Shown here in pieces: positions 8,538 to 18,514 of a stretch of 64,000 nt of DNA. This stretch comes from Streptomyces sp. NBC_00433. GTDB taxonomy: Bacteria; Actinomycetota; Actinomycetes; Streptomycetales; Streptomycetaceae. Both the position numbers and the translations under genes were made by a program. Below the pieces are notes generated by a model. It was not told the origin of the DNA. It saw only the letters and a list, made by a program, of their open reading frames with translations, and searched no databases. The stretch is from NCBI GenBank assembly GCA_036015235.1, contig CP107926.1:5227501-5291500 (forward strand), given 5' to 3'. The first letter of the stretch is position 1, and every line of letters starts with the position of its first letter.

Positions 8538-9116
8538 TCAGGTCTCGGGGACCCACTCCACGGGAGGGGGCATGCGGCTGTAGTGGGGCCCCCTGGTGCC
8601 GTAGTGGGCGAGGTGCAGGATCTCGCCGCCGACCTGGAGTTCCGCCGGAGGGGGGTTGGGGACGGTGATCCGCGGCTGGCGTTCGCCGTCGATGTGGATG
8701 CGCTCCCGGAGGTCGTTCCGGCCGTCCGCCCAGCTCTGGGCCCGCTCGCGGGTCCACGGGTCCTGCAGGGTCCGGGGGGCGGCGGGGTCGTGGCGGTGGC
8801 CGTTGAGGCTGCGGACGAGGCCTTCGCTGTAGACGCCCTTGACCCGGAAGTTCACCAGGTCGTCCGCGCGCACGACCATGTTGACGTACCGGCGCCCGTT
8901 GCCCCTGTGCCGGCCGACCGCGGGCCAGCGACCGTCGCCGGGGTCCCAGCGGTTGGGCGGGATCCACAGCAGGGCGCCGACGGGGAAGTGCTTCGTGCCG
9001 TGCTGGATCTCCAGGTCGCCTTCGCCGCGGGTGGTCTCCCGCGCCACGTTGGCCACCAGGCACCACCCCAGTAGCCCGTCCGGTGTCTCTTCCTCGCCAG
9101 GAGCGGTGTCTGCCAC
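8538..9116 (-). CDS. Conserved hypothetical protein
   Basis: About 192 aa from a likely GTG at 9116; longer in-frame starts up to 9239 would add Arg-rich sequence that looks non-coding. Landmarks are LLGWCLVANVARETT, then HGTKHFPVGALLWIPP, GRHRGNGRRYVNMVVRADDL and VYSEGLVRSLNGH. The pattern looks conserved, but I do not know a named family. No signal peptide or membrane segment is seen. Confidence 0.6.
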   Translation of the reverse strand: MADTAPGEEETPDGLLGWCLVANVARETTRGEGDLEIQHGTKHFPVGALLWIPPNRWDPGDGRWPAVGRHRGNGRRYVNMVVRADDLVNFRVKGVYSEGLVRSLNGHRHDPAAPRTLQDPWTRERAQSWADGRNDLRERIHIDGERQPRITVPNPPPAELQVGGEILHLAHYGTRGPHYSRMPPPVEWVPET

Positions 9117-9286
9117 GCCGAGAACTCTGCGGCACGGGGGACGCGCGCGCCAGCCCTTATCGGCTGGGCGGAGGCGTCGCGGACGGCGGCGGTGGAGGCG
9201 ACGGGCAGCGGGCGCCCGGCCTTCGTACGCCGGTCGCACCGTTCAGCCGGACCGCAGGCGGCGGCTCACAGACCGCACGCGGCGGC

Positions 9287-11335
9287 TCACAGCGTCCGGG
9301 CAAGGAGCAGCGCGGCGTCGTCGTCGTTCATGGCGCCGGACTTCATGGTGTCGACGACGGATCCGCACAGGTCGTCCAGGACCGCGGTGGGACGGGCGAG
9401 CGCGGTTCGCAGCCGCTCCAGCCCCTGGTCGATGTCTGCGTCGCGGGTCTCGACCAGGCCGTCGCTGTAGAGCGCCACCACGCTGCCCCGCGGCAGTTCC
9501 ACCTCGATCGCCTCGAAGGTGCCCAGGCCCACTCCGATCGGTGCGCCGGGGGACACCTCGGCGAAGTCGACCGTTCCGCCGGAAGAGATGATCGCGGGCG
9601 GGGGGTGTCCCGCGCTCGCCATGGTGCAGACCCGGGTGCTCGGGTCGTAGACCATGTACAAGCAGGTGGCCCCCGTGGAGGTGGCCGTCGGCTCGGCGTC
9701 GTCGACGCGGTCTTCCCGGGCTTGCTGCACGACGAGTTCGTCCATGCGGGCGAGCAGTTCGCCGGGCGGCATCTCCACCGTGGTGAGGGTGCGGACCACG
9801 GTTCTGAGCCGTCCCATGGTCGCGGCGGCGTTGATGCCGTGGCCGACGACGTCCCCGACGACCAGGGCGACCCGGCCGTCGGGCATGGGGATGACGTCGA
9901 ACCAGTCCCCGCCGACGCCGCCGTGGGTGTCGGAGGGCAGGTAGCGGGAAGCCACCTCGACCGCGCCGCCGCCCGACAGGTGGTGGGGCATCAGGTCGCG
10001 TTGCAGCGCGAGGGCCGCTGTCCGCTCGCGGGTGTAGCGAAGGGCGTTGTCGAGGCTGAGGGACGCCCGTGCCGCCAGTTCCTCGGCGAGGACGAGGTCG
10101 GACCGGGCGAACGCCACCTGGTTCACGTTGCGTACGAAGACGGCGATGCCCAGGATCGATCCCCGTGCCAGCAGCGGGACGATCATCAGAGAGTGCATCC
10201 CGGTCTGTCTGATGACCTGCGCCCGGTCGGGGTCGTTGTCGAGCCAGGTGCCGGGAGAGGTTTCGATGACCGGCTCGAAGTAGGTCGTACGGGTCCGCAG
10301 GACGGCTGTGAAGGGCGACGTCGGAGGGACGAAGACCGGTGTGCCCCGGTCCCAGAGCGACTCACGCAGGTCGGAGTGAACGGACGCGACCCCCGCACGG
10401 TAGAAGCCCGGAATGCGGGCATCGGCGTCCGCGGACCTGAGATGCTCCAGCGGCTCCTTCCCGAGGGGTACGGCGTCGGCCAGATCGATCGTGACGTAGT
10501 CCGCGAGGTCCGGCACCGCGGCGTCCGCCAGAGCCTGCGCGGTGACCATGGGATCGAGGTCGGCACCGATACGGCTGTCCGCCGTACTGAGCAGGGTGAG
10601 CCGTCCGCTCTCCCGCTTTCCGGTGACGTCGACCGCCACGGAGCACACACCCAGTGGCTGCCCGTCCGGTCCGTCGAGCCGGCTGAAGCAGACCGAGAAG
10701 TAGCGGTCTTCCCGCTCCGACCCCGCAGGCCACAGTTCGTGGGCGAGCAGGGGACGTCCGCTCGTGAGGACCTGCGCCATGGCGGATTCCACAAGGGCGG
10801 GATGCCTGGTGTCGACGAGGTCGGTCACGTAACCGCCGAGCTCCGGACCTCTGCGGAAGATCTCCGCGTTGTGGACACCGTTGTTGAACCACGTGCAGCG
10901 CAGGTCGCGATCCCAGAGCGCCACACTGAAAGGCGCGTGCCAGATGAGCGCTGACAGTGCGGCCGAGTCGAGTCCCGGGCGGGCCGCCGGCTCGGGCGCA
11001 CACAGGAGCCAGCCCATGCTCCCGTCGCCGTCGTGCAGGGGCGAGACCCGCAGGTCGGCGACTGCCTCACTGCCCGCACGACGCCGGATCCGCGCCCGGC
11101 CCGACCAGGGCGTGCTCGCGAAGGTGCCGGCGCCGAGCCCGCAGTCCGCGGCGAACAGGCGGGCGGCAGGCTGGCGCAGCACCTCGTCGGACGGGTAGCC
11201 CCACAGACGCTCGGCGGCAGCCGTCCAGGTGGTCACCCTCAGATCAGCGTCAACCACCAGGAGTACGTCGACGAGCACCTCGGCGGCCCCCGCGCCCTGT
11301 GAGGACGAAGAATCATCCTCGTACATACATCCCAT
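9287..11335 (-). CDS. PAS-GAF-SpoIIE serine phosphatase
   Basis: A 682-aa signalling protein. A PAS domain lies at about 15-115 (VVDADLRVTTWTAAAERLWG), a second PAS at about 125-240 (WDRDLRCTWFNNG, ending in a PAC-like VDVTGKRE), and a GAF domain at about 260-430. A PP2C/SpoIIE phosphatase domain occupies about 445-682, with the metal-binding motifs GGVGGDWFDVI and VVGDVVGHG and a C-terminal ALYSDGLVETRD. No HATPase/anti-sigma kinase domain follows. Such enzymes dephosphorylate anti-sigma-factor antagonists in response to signals sensed by the PAS/GAF domains. It is monocistronic. Confidence 0.9.
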   Translation of the reverse strand: MGCMYEDDSSSSQGAGAAEVLVDVLLVVDADLRVTTWTAAAERLWGYPSDEVLRQPAARLFAADCGLGAGTFASTPWSGRARIRRRAGSEAVADLRVSPLHDGDGSMGWLLCAPEPAARPGLDSAALSALIWHAPFSVALWDRDLRCTWFNNGVHNAEIFRRGPELGGYVTDLVDTRHPALVESAMAQVLTSGRPLLAHELWPAGSEREDRYFSVCFSRLDGPDGQPLGVCSVAVDVTGKRESGRLTLLSTADSRIGADLDPMVTAQALADAAVPDLADYVTIDLADAVPLGKEPLEHLRSADADARIPGFYRAGVASVHSDLRESLWDRGTPVFVPPTSPFTAVLRTRTTYFEPVIETSPGTWLDNDPDRAQVIRQTGMHSLMIVPLLARGSILGIAVFVRNVNQVAFARSDLVLAEELAARASLSLDNALRYTRERTAALALQRDLMPHHLSGGGAVEVASRYLPSDTHGGVGGDWFDVIPMPDGRVALVVGDVVGHGINAAATMGRLRTVVRTLTTVEMPPGELLARMDELVVQQAREDRVDDAEPTATSTGATCLYMVYDPSTRVCTMASAGHPPPAIISSGGTVDFAEVSPGAPIGVGLGTFEAIEVELPRGSVVALYSDGLVETRDADIDQGLERLRTALARPTAVLDDLCGSVVDTMKSGAMNDDDAALLLARTL

Positions 11336-11818
11336 ATGCCCTCAATGCCTGCGAATACGCTCCTCCGTACCCCATGGGTCATCGGTGGATGTGTCCCTCT
11401 ATGTTCTAGGCGGGCGGAGTCGCCCTCTGTGAGGAAATATTTCGACACCGGCTGCGTCGCGGAGGGACGCGCAATCTGGTGGACGCGGCCCGGTCCGCAG
11501 GGGCAGCCGCGGGGAGGGATGGTCGACGGCATCCGGGCGCTGGAAGAGACGGCGTCCTGCTGTTCCCCGCGGTGACGGTCGTCAGGTGGTTGCGCGATCC
11601 GGGCTCGCCCCTCTGCGTCGCCGACCTGGACACCGCGCTCGCCGTGGGAGTACCTGCACCCGCACGCCGGTCACGCGCAGGTGGGCAGCCGAGCCTTGCA
11701 CCCGTCCGGGGTCTCGCCGCGGACCATGACGGCGAAGCGCCGTGTGTCTGCCCCGGTTGACCGTGCGATCGCGGGTCGGTCCGGCCAGGGAGGTGGGTTG
11801 CGGGGATAAGGAGCCTGT
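11336..11818. other. Intergenic region between divergent genes, no gene supported
   Basis: A 480-bp gap between the SpoIIE-type gene (minus) and the TPM-like gene (plus). Several short open frames exist on both strands but none shows a recognisable protein pattern. It presumably holds both promoters. A ribosome-binding site AAGGAG is visible at 11808-11813. Confidence 0.5.
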
Positions 11819-11887
11819 ATGTCCAGTAATGTTCGGATATCGGGCGGTGAGAGCGCGAGCGGGACAGCAGCGAGGAGAGATGCCATC

Positions 11888-13246
11888 ATGCGCAACGGTC
11901 CTGGGCGGCTCCTCCGGCGGTGCGCCGTCCTGCTGGCCTTCGCCGTGGCTGTCACCGGCGTCATCACCGTCGTGGGCGCCGCGCTCGCGTCCCCCGCGCG
12001 GTCCGCGACCCCCATCGGCACCGTCGCCGACCAGCTCAGGAAGGCACCGGTCTACGTCGATCCGCGCGTGTCGGACCAGCTGACGCCGAGCCAGGCCAAG
12101 GCGCTGTCGGACCGGATCAAGTCGGCCGACAAACCGGTCTTCGTGGCCGTACTGCCGGCCACCCCGCAGTTCCCGGCGCAGACCGTGCTGCAGGACCTGC
12201 GCTCCGCGGTCGGCATCACCGGCCTCTACGCCATCCACCTCGGCGGCCGCTTCGACGCCGGCGCCGACCCGCAGGTCATGTCGCCCACCGCGGTCGACAA
12301 CCTGGTCGGCCAGGTCCAGCGGTCCTCCGGCGGCGACACCGCCACCGAGCTCGACAGCTTCGTGGACGGAGCCCTGCCGCAGGCCCGCGGCGTGGGCCCC
12401 GACTCCTGGCAGAGCCGCAGCGGGGGCTTCGGCCCGACCGGCTTCATCGTGACGGGCGCGATCGTGGTCGTCCTGGTCGGCGGCGGCTACCTGCTGGTCC
12501 GGCGGCGGCGCAAGGCACGCGAGAACCGGCAGCGCGATCAGCTGCAACGGCTGCGCAAGGTCGTCGACGAGGACATCACGGCCTTCGGCGAGGAGCTGGA
12601 CCGGCTGGACTTCCGGCCCGACGACCCCGCGTCGGACGACCCGATGCGAGGCGACTACTCCCAGGCCCTCAACGCGTACGAGCGCGCCAAGTCACTCATG
12701 GGCGCGGCCCGCCGCCCTGAGGACGTGGAGCCCGTCACCCAAGCCCTGGAAGAGGGCCGCTTCGCCCTGGTGACGCTGGACGCCCGCCGCAAGGGCGAGC
12801 CGCTGCCCGAACGGCGTCCGCCGTGCTTCTTCGACCCCCGGCACGGCCCCTCGGTGCGCGACGTGTCCTGGGCGCCGCCCGGCGGAGCCCCGCGCGACGT
12901 ACCCGCCTGCGCCGCGGACGTAGCCCGGATCGACGACGGCGACGCGCCGATGACCCGTACCGTCGACACCGCCCGCGGCCCCCAGCCGTACTGGAACGCC
13001 GGCTCGGCATACGGCCCCTACGCGGGCGGTTACTTCGGCGGCGGCCTGCTCCCCGGCCTGCTGGTCGGCACACTGCTGGGCGGATCGCTCCTCGGACCCG
13101 GCTACGGCTACGGGGGCGGCGCCGGCGAAGGCGGCCCGGAAGGCGGCGACTACACGGGCTCCGACTTCGACCCGGGCGACTTCGGCGGCGGAGGCGACGG
13201 GGGCGGCGGCGGGGGGTTCGGTGACGGGGGCGGCGGCTTCGGGTGA
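11888..13246 (+). CDS. TPM-domain membrane protein with Gly-rich tail
   Basis: About 452 aa. After a signal peptide (LLAFAVAVTGVITVVGAALA) comes an extracytoplasmic TPM-like domain (PVYVDPRVSDQLTPSQAKAL), a membrane segment at GFIVTGAIVVVLVGGGYLLV followed by RRRRK, a cytoplasmic helical region, and a C-terminus made almost wholly of Gly/Tyr/Asp. TPM proteins tie to envelope maintenance or photosystem repair in other groups. The start at 11888 gives a clean signal peptide behind GAGGAG; an ATG at 11819 behind AAGGAG is also possible and would add 23 residues. Confidence 0.75.
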   Translation: MRNGPGRLLRRCAVLLAFAVAVTGVITVVGAALASPARSATPIGTVADQLRKAPVYVDPRVSDQLTPSQAKALSDRIKSADKPVFVAVLPATPQFPAQTVLQDLRSAVGITGLYAIHLGGRFDAGADPQVMSPTAVDNLVGQVQRSSGGDTATELDSFVDGALPQARGVGPDSWQSRSGGFGPTGFIVTGAIVVVLVGGGYLLVRRRRKARENRQRDQLQRLRKVVDEDITAFGEELDRLDFRPDDPASDDPMRGDYSQALNAYERAKSLMGAARRPEDVEPVTQALEEGRFALVTLDARRKGEPLPERRPPCFFDPRHGPSVRDVSWAPPGGAPRDVPACAADVARIDDGDAPMTRTVDTARGPQPYWNAGSAYGPYAGGYFGGGLLPGLLVGTLLGGSLLGPGYGYGGGAGEGGPEGGDYTGSDFDPGDFGGGGDGGGGGGFGDGGGGFG

Positions 13247-13364
13247 CCGGCGAGCAGTCTGCCGATACGGGTACGAAGTGCGGCGGTGTCCTCGCGGATC
13301 ACCTTCGCGAACGGATCGCGGAGCAGCGGGACGACTGGACGGGCTTCAAGCCGGTGCTCAGGGC

Positions 13365-13403
13365 CCGGAGGGCCGGCTCCCGTGGCGGGAACCGGCCCTC
13401 CGG
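13365..13403. terminator. Bidirectional terminator hairpin
   Basis: A 12-bp perfect stem (CCGGAGGGCCGG, 13365-13376, against 13392-13403) whose loop forms a further short stem TCCCG/CGGGA. It lies between two convergent genes, ending at 13246 (plus) and 13424 (minus), so it can serve both. Confidence 0.75.
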
Positions 13404-13423
13404 ACGCGGGGACGGGGACAGGG

Positions 13424-14824
13424 TCAGTTGACGGTGAGCGCGGCCGTGTCGTTCGACGTGTCCGTGTCGAACGCCGGGTGCCCGGCCGGGCCCCAGTCCA
13501 TGGAGACGGAGCCCTGGGCGCCCGGGATCACCTGGTCGACGCGCACGGTGAGGGAGAAGCCCGTGACGGTGCCGGCCCCCGAGACGATGCTCTGAGCCGA
13601 GCACTGGTACCCGCCGCCCTGCTGACGGCAGTTGGCGGAGGAGCCGACGGGCGACGTGCCCGGCGGCAGCCGGACGTCGACGATGCCGACGACGTCGCCG
13701 CTGCGGTAGAAGACGGTCGCGGGACCGTTGTTGGTCATCGCGAAGTCCAGTGTCACGGTGTCGCCCTCGGCCGCGGTGGCGCTCGCGCCGGTCACCGAGA
13801 AGTCCGCCGTGTTGGCGGCCTGCAGGCTGGTGATGCGGTAGTCGCCGTGTGCGCCGCGCTCGGACAGCGACACGACGCCGGACGGCGCGTCGTTGGCGGT
13901 TCCGGGCGTGATGACCTTCAGCGTCAGCTGGCCGCCGGCGCCCTGCGCCCACTGGTGCCCCGCGGCCGACTGCTGGATGCCCGGGTCACCGGCCGGCGCG
14001 ATCATCGAGTCCAGGTAGGTGTAGTACGCGGTCGGCTCGACATTCAGCCGGACTGCCGGCGCGAGCGCGGCCTTCTCTCCCGGCAGCACCTGTCCGGGGA
14101 TGGTGCACAGCGCCATCTCCGCCACCATGGGGCCGCCGTCGGCGCTGTACTCGCAGTTGGCGAAGTGCTTGGCGAACCCGATCCCGGGTGACGCCCACAG
14201 CAGCACCTGCGTGCCGTCCGCGGCGCGGTCGCCGATGTTGGTGAAGCGCACCGGCTCGTTGACGGTCGACCCGACCGCCAGGTCGGTCAGGTTCGTCGGC
14301 TGGGCCTGGTCGTAGGCCGGTCCGCCGATCTCCACCGTGCCCTGGCCGCCGCCGATCGCCGCGTTGTCCGCGGTGCCGCTGACCGTGTAGCCGGCGGACG
14401 ACCCGGCCGGCGCGCCGGCCTTCGCCTTCACGGTCATCTGGGTCTCGGCGCCGATCGTGCCGACACCGGCCAGGTCGCCGTAGGAGAACAACTCTTCGCA
14501 GCTGGCGACATGCTGGACCACCGTGCAGTTGCCCGAGAACGTCACGCTCGCGATCTCGGAGAGCTGCGTCACGTCGATCGTCAGCGTGGCGATGGTGTTC
14601 AGGCTCTTCGCCGTGGTCGTGAACGAGAGAGAGGGCGTCGCGGTCTTCGATACCCCGGCCAGGGTGGCCGGGGAGACCGCGACCGGCGCGATCCGCTGGA
14701 GGGCGATGACCGGCTGGTCGTCTGCCTGCGCCGGGACGGCGGCGACCCCGGTGAGCGCGAGGCCCATCGCCGCGCCGACGACCGCGGTCAGCGCCATGGC
14801 ACGGCGATTCGGACTGTGTTTCAT
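13424..14824 (-). CDS. Secreted DUF11-like repeat protein
   Basis: A 466-aa exported protein. The signal peptide is RRAMALTAVVGAAMGLALTG with an AQA cleavage region near residue 34. The rest is Thr/Ala/Gly/Val-rich beta sequence with conserved-repeat (DUF11) features: VNEPVRFTNIGDRAADGTQV and EGDTVTLDFAMTNNGPATVF, ending FDTDTSNDTAALTVN. Two or three such modules are present, with paired cysteines (NCTVVQHVASCEE, NCRQQGGGYQC). There is no sortase signal or membrane anchor. It is likely an extracellular structural or adhesive protein. Confidence 0.75.
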   Translation of the reverse strand: MKHSPNRRAMALTAVVGAAMGLALTGVAAVPAQADDQPVIALQRIAPVAVSPATLAGVSKTATPSLSFTTTAKSLNTIATLTIDVTQLSEIASVTFSGNCTVVQHVASCEELFSYGDLAGVGTIGAETQMTVKAKAGAPAGSSAGYTVSGTADNAAIGGGQGTVEIGGPAYDQAQPTNLTDLAVGSTVNEPVRFTNIGDRAADGTQVLLWASPGIGFAKHFANCEYSADGGPMVAEMALCTIPGQVLPGEKAALAPAVRLNVEPTAYYTYLDSMIAPAGDPGIQQSAAGHQWAQGAGGQLTLKVITPGTANDAPSGVVSLSERGAHGDYRITSLQAANTADFSVTGASATAAEGDTVTLDFAMTNNGPATVFYRSGDVVGIVDVRLPPGTSPVGSSANCRQQGGGYQCSAQSIVSGAGTVTGFSLTVRVDQVIPGAQGSVSMDWGPAGHPAFDTDTSNDTAALTVN

Positions 14825-15155
14825 GCGGTTCCCCCCACAGAGAGTTCACAGAGCGTGCGCAGGACAGGCTGACACCGGCAGCTGGAGTTGACCATTCCGA
14901 TCTCGCGCCCGGCGGGGCCAAATCCGGCTGATCCCGCATGAACACCCTGCGGCTTTGCGGACATTTGACGAGCGCGCAAGAGTGCCCTGACCTGAGGCCT
15001 CCGCCCCGGCTGCCCGGCCGATCCGGTCCACCGTGTCGTGAAGTGCTTGAACCCGATGGCCGTGCGGGACGGGGGCCGACGCAGAGGAGGCCGAGGTACT
15101 CGGCGCCGGCGGCGTCCTCCCGATCGACGAGGAGGGCACGTGCCCGGCAAGGAAC
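14825..15155. other. Intergenic region, nothing recognised
   Basis: 330 bp between two minus-strand genes. It must contain the promoter of the secreted protein at 13424-14824 (GGGGGGAA ribosome-binding site next to 14824). No RNA gene, repeat or conserved coding frame is visible. Confidence 0.5.
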
Positions 15156-16526
15156 TCACTTGGGTGCGCGCGGGGTGACCAGGGCCTGCGACGCGACCCA
15201 TTCGTGGACAACCTCGCGGTGCAGCAGGAACGTGCTGATGAGCAGGCCTGCACCGGCCAGGAGCACGAAGGTGGTCCGCGCGCCGCCGGAGGACTCGTGG
15301 ATCCGGCTGAAGAGCACGGGCAGGGAGAGGCACAAGGCGCCGAACAGCCCGCCCAGCAGTTTGACGAGCAGGACAGCCACATGGCCGCCCCGCCAGACCC
15401 GGTACAGCAGTACGGAAACCGGCAGGTACACGAACAGCGACATCGTCAGTGTCTCCTCGCCCTTGAGGTGGACCAGGCCGAGGATCAGTGCCGTGGACAG
15501 CATCAGGGCGAGGATCGCGACCGCGGCCGTCGCGGGGCGCGGCCGCTGGTCGATCCTGCGGGCGGGCAGTCCGGGCACGGCACGAGCGGCCCGCTGGAAG
15601 ACGGGCCGGATGGCGAGCGGAAAGGTGCTCTCGACCCAGGCGTGCGGCTTGATCAGCTTGTCCACCCGTACTTCGGGGTCCTGGTCACCCAAGCCGACGG
15701 GATGCGGTGTCCAGTCGGCGTCGAACCAGATCACCGAACGGGTGTACGTACGCGACATCTCGCCGTGCCGCTCCGGATCGGCGGGTGCTTCGGGCAGGGG
15801 TTGGGGGAAGAGGTCGAGTGTCGCGGCCTTGAACGACGCGTATTGCCGGTCGTCGCGGACGCCGATGAGCACCAGCCGTTCGGGCTGGTTGCGGGCGACG
15901 ACCTGCTCCACCTCCCAGCGCAGGCTGCGTCCCGGCCCGCAGGCGAGCAGGATCAGGCCGGCCCGGTCCATCGCGGTCAGGACCTGGTTCTGCCAGTCGT
16001 GGTCGGAGGCGTAGTGGCGGGCCGCCCCGGCTTGCGGAAGCCTGTCGCTGGGCCGGCCAAGGGCGACGAGGCGGCCGAACGGAGCGGTCGCCCGAGCTAT
16101 CTGCTGCTCCTCCGTCCTGGACGTCGCCGCCCACGGGCCGCCCTTCGCCGGCCCTGAGGGGATGGACGCGAAGCCCGCGTCGTCGACGAACGCGCGCAGG
16201 AACAGGACGATCTCCTCGCCGTCGGCCAGCGTCTCCAACGAGCCCAGTAGCGGGGCCCGGTGCCGCCGACCCTGCCGAACCGCCCACCGCCCACCCGCCA
16301 ACGCGGCCGCCATGATGACCAGTTCCACCGGAACGGCCGCCCAGCCGTGGATCGCCTTGCCGCTGCGCATCGAGTGGTACGCGTCAGCGCCGATGAACGT
16401 GCCGACGGCCAGGGACGCCCAGCCGAGAACTTCCAGCACCGCTCCCCACCGGCGCAGCTGCCGGATGCGGGCCGCCGACCGGGGTGACCGCGATGGCCTC
16501 GGTGAAGGACCCAGTCCGGTCGTCAT
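15156..16526 (-). CDS. Multi-pass membrane protein of unknown function
   Basis: A 456-aa protein. Hydrophobic helices lie near residues 28-50 (VLEVLGWASLAVGTFIGADA), 62-80, and in a C-terminal cluster (VAILALMLSTALILGLVHL, LFVYLPVSVLLY, LLGGLFGALCLSLPVLF, TTFVLLAGAGLLISTFLL). The cytoplasmic middle (about 95-300) has an alpha/beta pattern, including EIVLFLRAFVDDAGF, a Trp-rich DHDWQNQVLTAMDRAGLILL and ERLVLIGVRDDRQYASFKAA. This recalls TIR-like nucleotide-binding folds, but a catalytic Glu cannot be assigned. Confidence 0.65.
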   Translation of the reverse strand: MTTGLGPSPRPSRSPRSAARIRQLRRWGAVLEVLGWASLAVGTFIGADAYHSMRSGKAIHGWAAVPVELVIMAAALAGGRWAVRQGRRHRAPLLGSLETLADGEEIVLFLRAFVDDAGFASIPSGPAKGGPWAATSRTEEQQIARATAPFGRLVALGRPSDRLPQAGAARHYASDHDWQNQVLTAMDRAGLILLACGPGRSLRWEVEQVVARNQPERLVLIGVRDDRQYASFKAATLDLFPQPLPEAPADPERHGEMSRTYTRSVIWFDADWTPHPVGLGDQDPEVRVDKLIKPHAWVESTFPLAIRPVFQRAARAVPGLPARRIDQRPRPATAAVAILALMLSTALILGLVHLKGEETLTMSLFVYLPVSVLLYRVWRGGHVAVLLVKLLGGLFGALCLSLPVLFSRIHESSGGARTTFVLLAGAGLLISTFLLHREVVHEWVASQALVTPRAPK

Positions 16527-16631
16527 GCCGCCGCCTCGCCACCAGGTCGTCCGTCGTGGGGGATCGAAGCTGACGCCCCCTCACCGCAAGACTGGCAAAC
16601 TCACCCGCACGGAGCAATCAGCCGAACGGGG

Positions 16632-17573
16632 TCAGGTTCTCGCCCCGGCCAGTGGGCCCGGGTGGTGGCTGGTGAGGGCGGCGCGGGCGAGGGCTCGTCC
16701 GCGTGCGGCGGTGCGGGCGCGCTCGTCCAGGGCGTCCTGTGAGGTGGCGTCCAGGCCCGCGCAGGTGCGGCAGGTGCCTGCGTGCGGGGTCGGCCGCGCG
16801 CATGCCGAGCACTCGTGCCGGCGAGGAGGCGGCGGCGCGTTGATCGGCTCGGGTGCCGGGGGGAGCTTGCGGGTGAGGCGGCCGCGCAGGAAGGCCGACG
16901 CGCTGTGGACCCGTTCGGGCAGGCCGTCCAGCAGGGCGGCGGTGAGGTCGCGGGGGCCGAGGCCGCGTTCCAGCCAGGGCGTCACGAGGGGTGCGAGCGT
17001 TATGGCCTCGGCCGCGCCGAGGCGCAGGCGCGGTTCCGCTGCGGTCACGCGGTGGAGCAGTGCTCCCGCTTCGGCGAGCGCCGCGCTCGGAGGTGTGGAC
17101 GGGGTCTCCCGCCGCCCTCCCGGTCCCGTGCCGGGTACGGGGTCGGCCGGTGTCCGCTGCGCGGGGAGGGTGGGTTCTTTCCCACGGTCCTTTACGGGGT
17201 TGGTGCCGCGGTCACCGGCGGCTGGTCGACCGGCGCCCGGGAGTACGGCACCCGGCGCCGCCTGCGCGGTTGCGTACGCGGTGTGCGGGGTGTCGTACAC
17301 GTGGGCCTGGCTGACGAAGGTGCCGTCCGGCTGGCGTACCCGCTCGACGCGGTAGTAGCCGAAGGCGGACAGCTCGCGCAGGGCCTTCGCCACGGAGAGG
17401 CGTCCCTGGGGGCTGGTCTCGGCCATGCGGCGGCCGTCCTCGCGCCAGCCGTCAGGGCGGGAGAGGAGATCGGCCAGCAGGCCTCGGGCGGTGTAGGACA
17501 GCCGCCGGTCTTGCAGCAGCGCGTTGGGCAGGACCGTGAAACCGCGCGTGTGGCGGCTACGATGGATTTGCAT
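16632..17573 (-). CDS. Winged-HTH replication-initiator-like protein with zinc ribbon
   Basis: A 313-aa protein starting at ATG 17573 (MQIHRSRHTRGFTVLPNALL), with AAGGAG 12 nt upstream. The N-terminal 110 residues are a winged helix-turn-helix of the kind annotated as DnaD-like or replication-initiator helix-turn-helix in Streptomyces (LSYTARGLLADLLSRPDGW, SVAKALRELSAFGYYRVERV). The middle is a low-complexity linker. The C-terminus carries a zinc-ribbon-like CSACARPTPHAGTCRTCAG. Such genes are common in mobile or accessory regions; the target is unknown. Confidence 0.75.
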   Translation of the reverse strand: MQIHRSRHTRGFTVLPNALLQDRRLSYTARGLLADLLSRPDGWREDGRRMAETSPQGRLSVAKALRELSAFGYYRVERVRQPDGTFVSQAHVYDTPHTAYATAQAAPGAVLPGAGRPAAGDRGTNPVKDRGKEPTLPAQRTPADPVPGTGPGGRRETPSTPPSAALAEAGALLHRVTAAEPRLRLGAAEAITLAPLVTPWLERGLGPRDLTAALLDGLPERVHSASAFLRGRLTRKLPPAPEPINAPPPPRRHECSACARPTPHAGTCRTCAGLDATSQDALDERARTAARGRALARAALTSHHPGPLAGART

Positions 17574-17791
17574 GGGGAGGTTGGACTCCTTGTGCCGGAC
17601 CCCGGAGCGTTGGCGCGCTGCCGGGGTCACTCTATTAAGTTCGTTGGTGACAGAACGTACCACGTGATTCGCCCAAGATCGACTGCTCTTGGGCGCCTTG
17701 GTGTCCGGTGGAATGTTCCTCCCGCGAACGAGGAGGACACCGCCGGGACAACCCGGTTGCCCGGCCGCTTCCCCTCCTATAGCAATGCTCC

Positions 17792-18328
17792 GTGATACGT
17801 GGCGACAAGATCGGGCTGCGCGCCCGGCACGAAAGCGATGTTCCGGTTCTCCAGTCCGAGCTGTACGACGATGTGCCTACACGGTCACGCGCCGACTCCC
17901 GCCCGTGGCGGCCCATCTCGCCAGGGTCGGCGCACTCGCCGTACGCGGTGGCCGACCCGTCGGACGAGGCGGCCTGCTTCTCCGTGGTGGAGCTGGAGTC
18001 GCAGGAGCTGGTCGGCGAAGCCCTGCTGTGGGGCATCGACACGCACAGCAGGACCGCTCACATCGGGATCTCCCTGCGACCCGCGTTCCGCGGCCGAGGG
18101 CTCGGCGCCGATGTCCTGCGGGCGCTGTGCGACTACGGATTTGCCGTACGCGGACTTCAGCGCCTGCAGATCGAGACCCTCACGGACAACGCTCCGATGA
18201 TCGCAGCGGCAACCAGGGTGGGCTTCACACGGGAGGGAACACTGCGGCGCGCCGCCTGGGTGTACGGCGCCTACGCGGACGAGGCCATCCTCGGTCTCCT
18301 GGCGAACGAGTGGAACACCCGGACATGA
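17792..18328 (+). CDS. GNAT-family N-acetyltransferase
   Basis: A 178-aa protein with a GTG start (VIRGDKIGLRARHESDVPVL). The acetyl-CoA-binding motif A is clear (RPAFRGRGLGADVLRALCDY), followed by LQRLQIETLTDNAPMIAAAT and VGFTREGTLRRAAWVYGAYA. This is the RimJ/RimL subgroup pattern, which acetylates protein N-termini or small amines. The substrate is unknown. It stands alone, just upstream of an integrase relic. Confidence 0.85.
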   Translation: MIRGDKIGLRARHESDVPVLQSELYDDVPTRSRADSRPWRPISPGSAHSPYAVADPSDEAACFSVVELESQELVGEALLWGIDTHSRTAHIGISLRPAFRGRGLGADVLRALCDYGFAVRGLQRLQIETLTDNAPMIAAATRVGFTREGTLRRAAWVYGAYADEAILGLLANEWNTRT

Positions 18329-18514
18329 ACAGTGGCGGCACCGGCCTGCTCGGGCCACCTCCTGACACCATGGCACCGGGGGAGCGCCAGACGCTTGATG
18401 CGCCTGGGAGACGGACATCCAGGGGTCCTCGGGCTGACGTGCCCACACACTGAGGGCATGCGCGAGCAGGGTGGGAGTGCGGCGGTGTGGCGAGTGCACC
18501 CGAGGTTGATGGCC

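Noticed and set aside
11582-12547. 321-aa open frame on the minus strand
   Set aside because: Most of it is antisense to the TPM-like gene, and the translation has no domain pattern.
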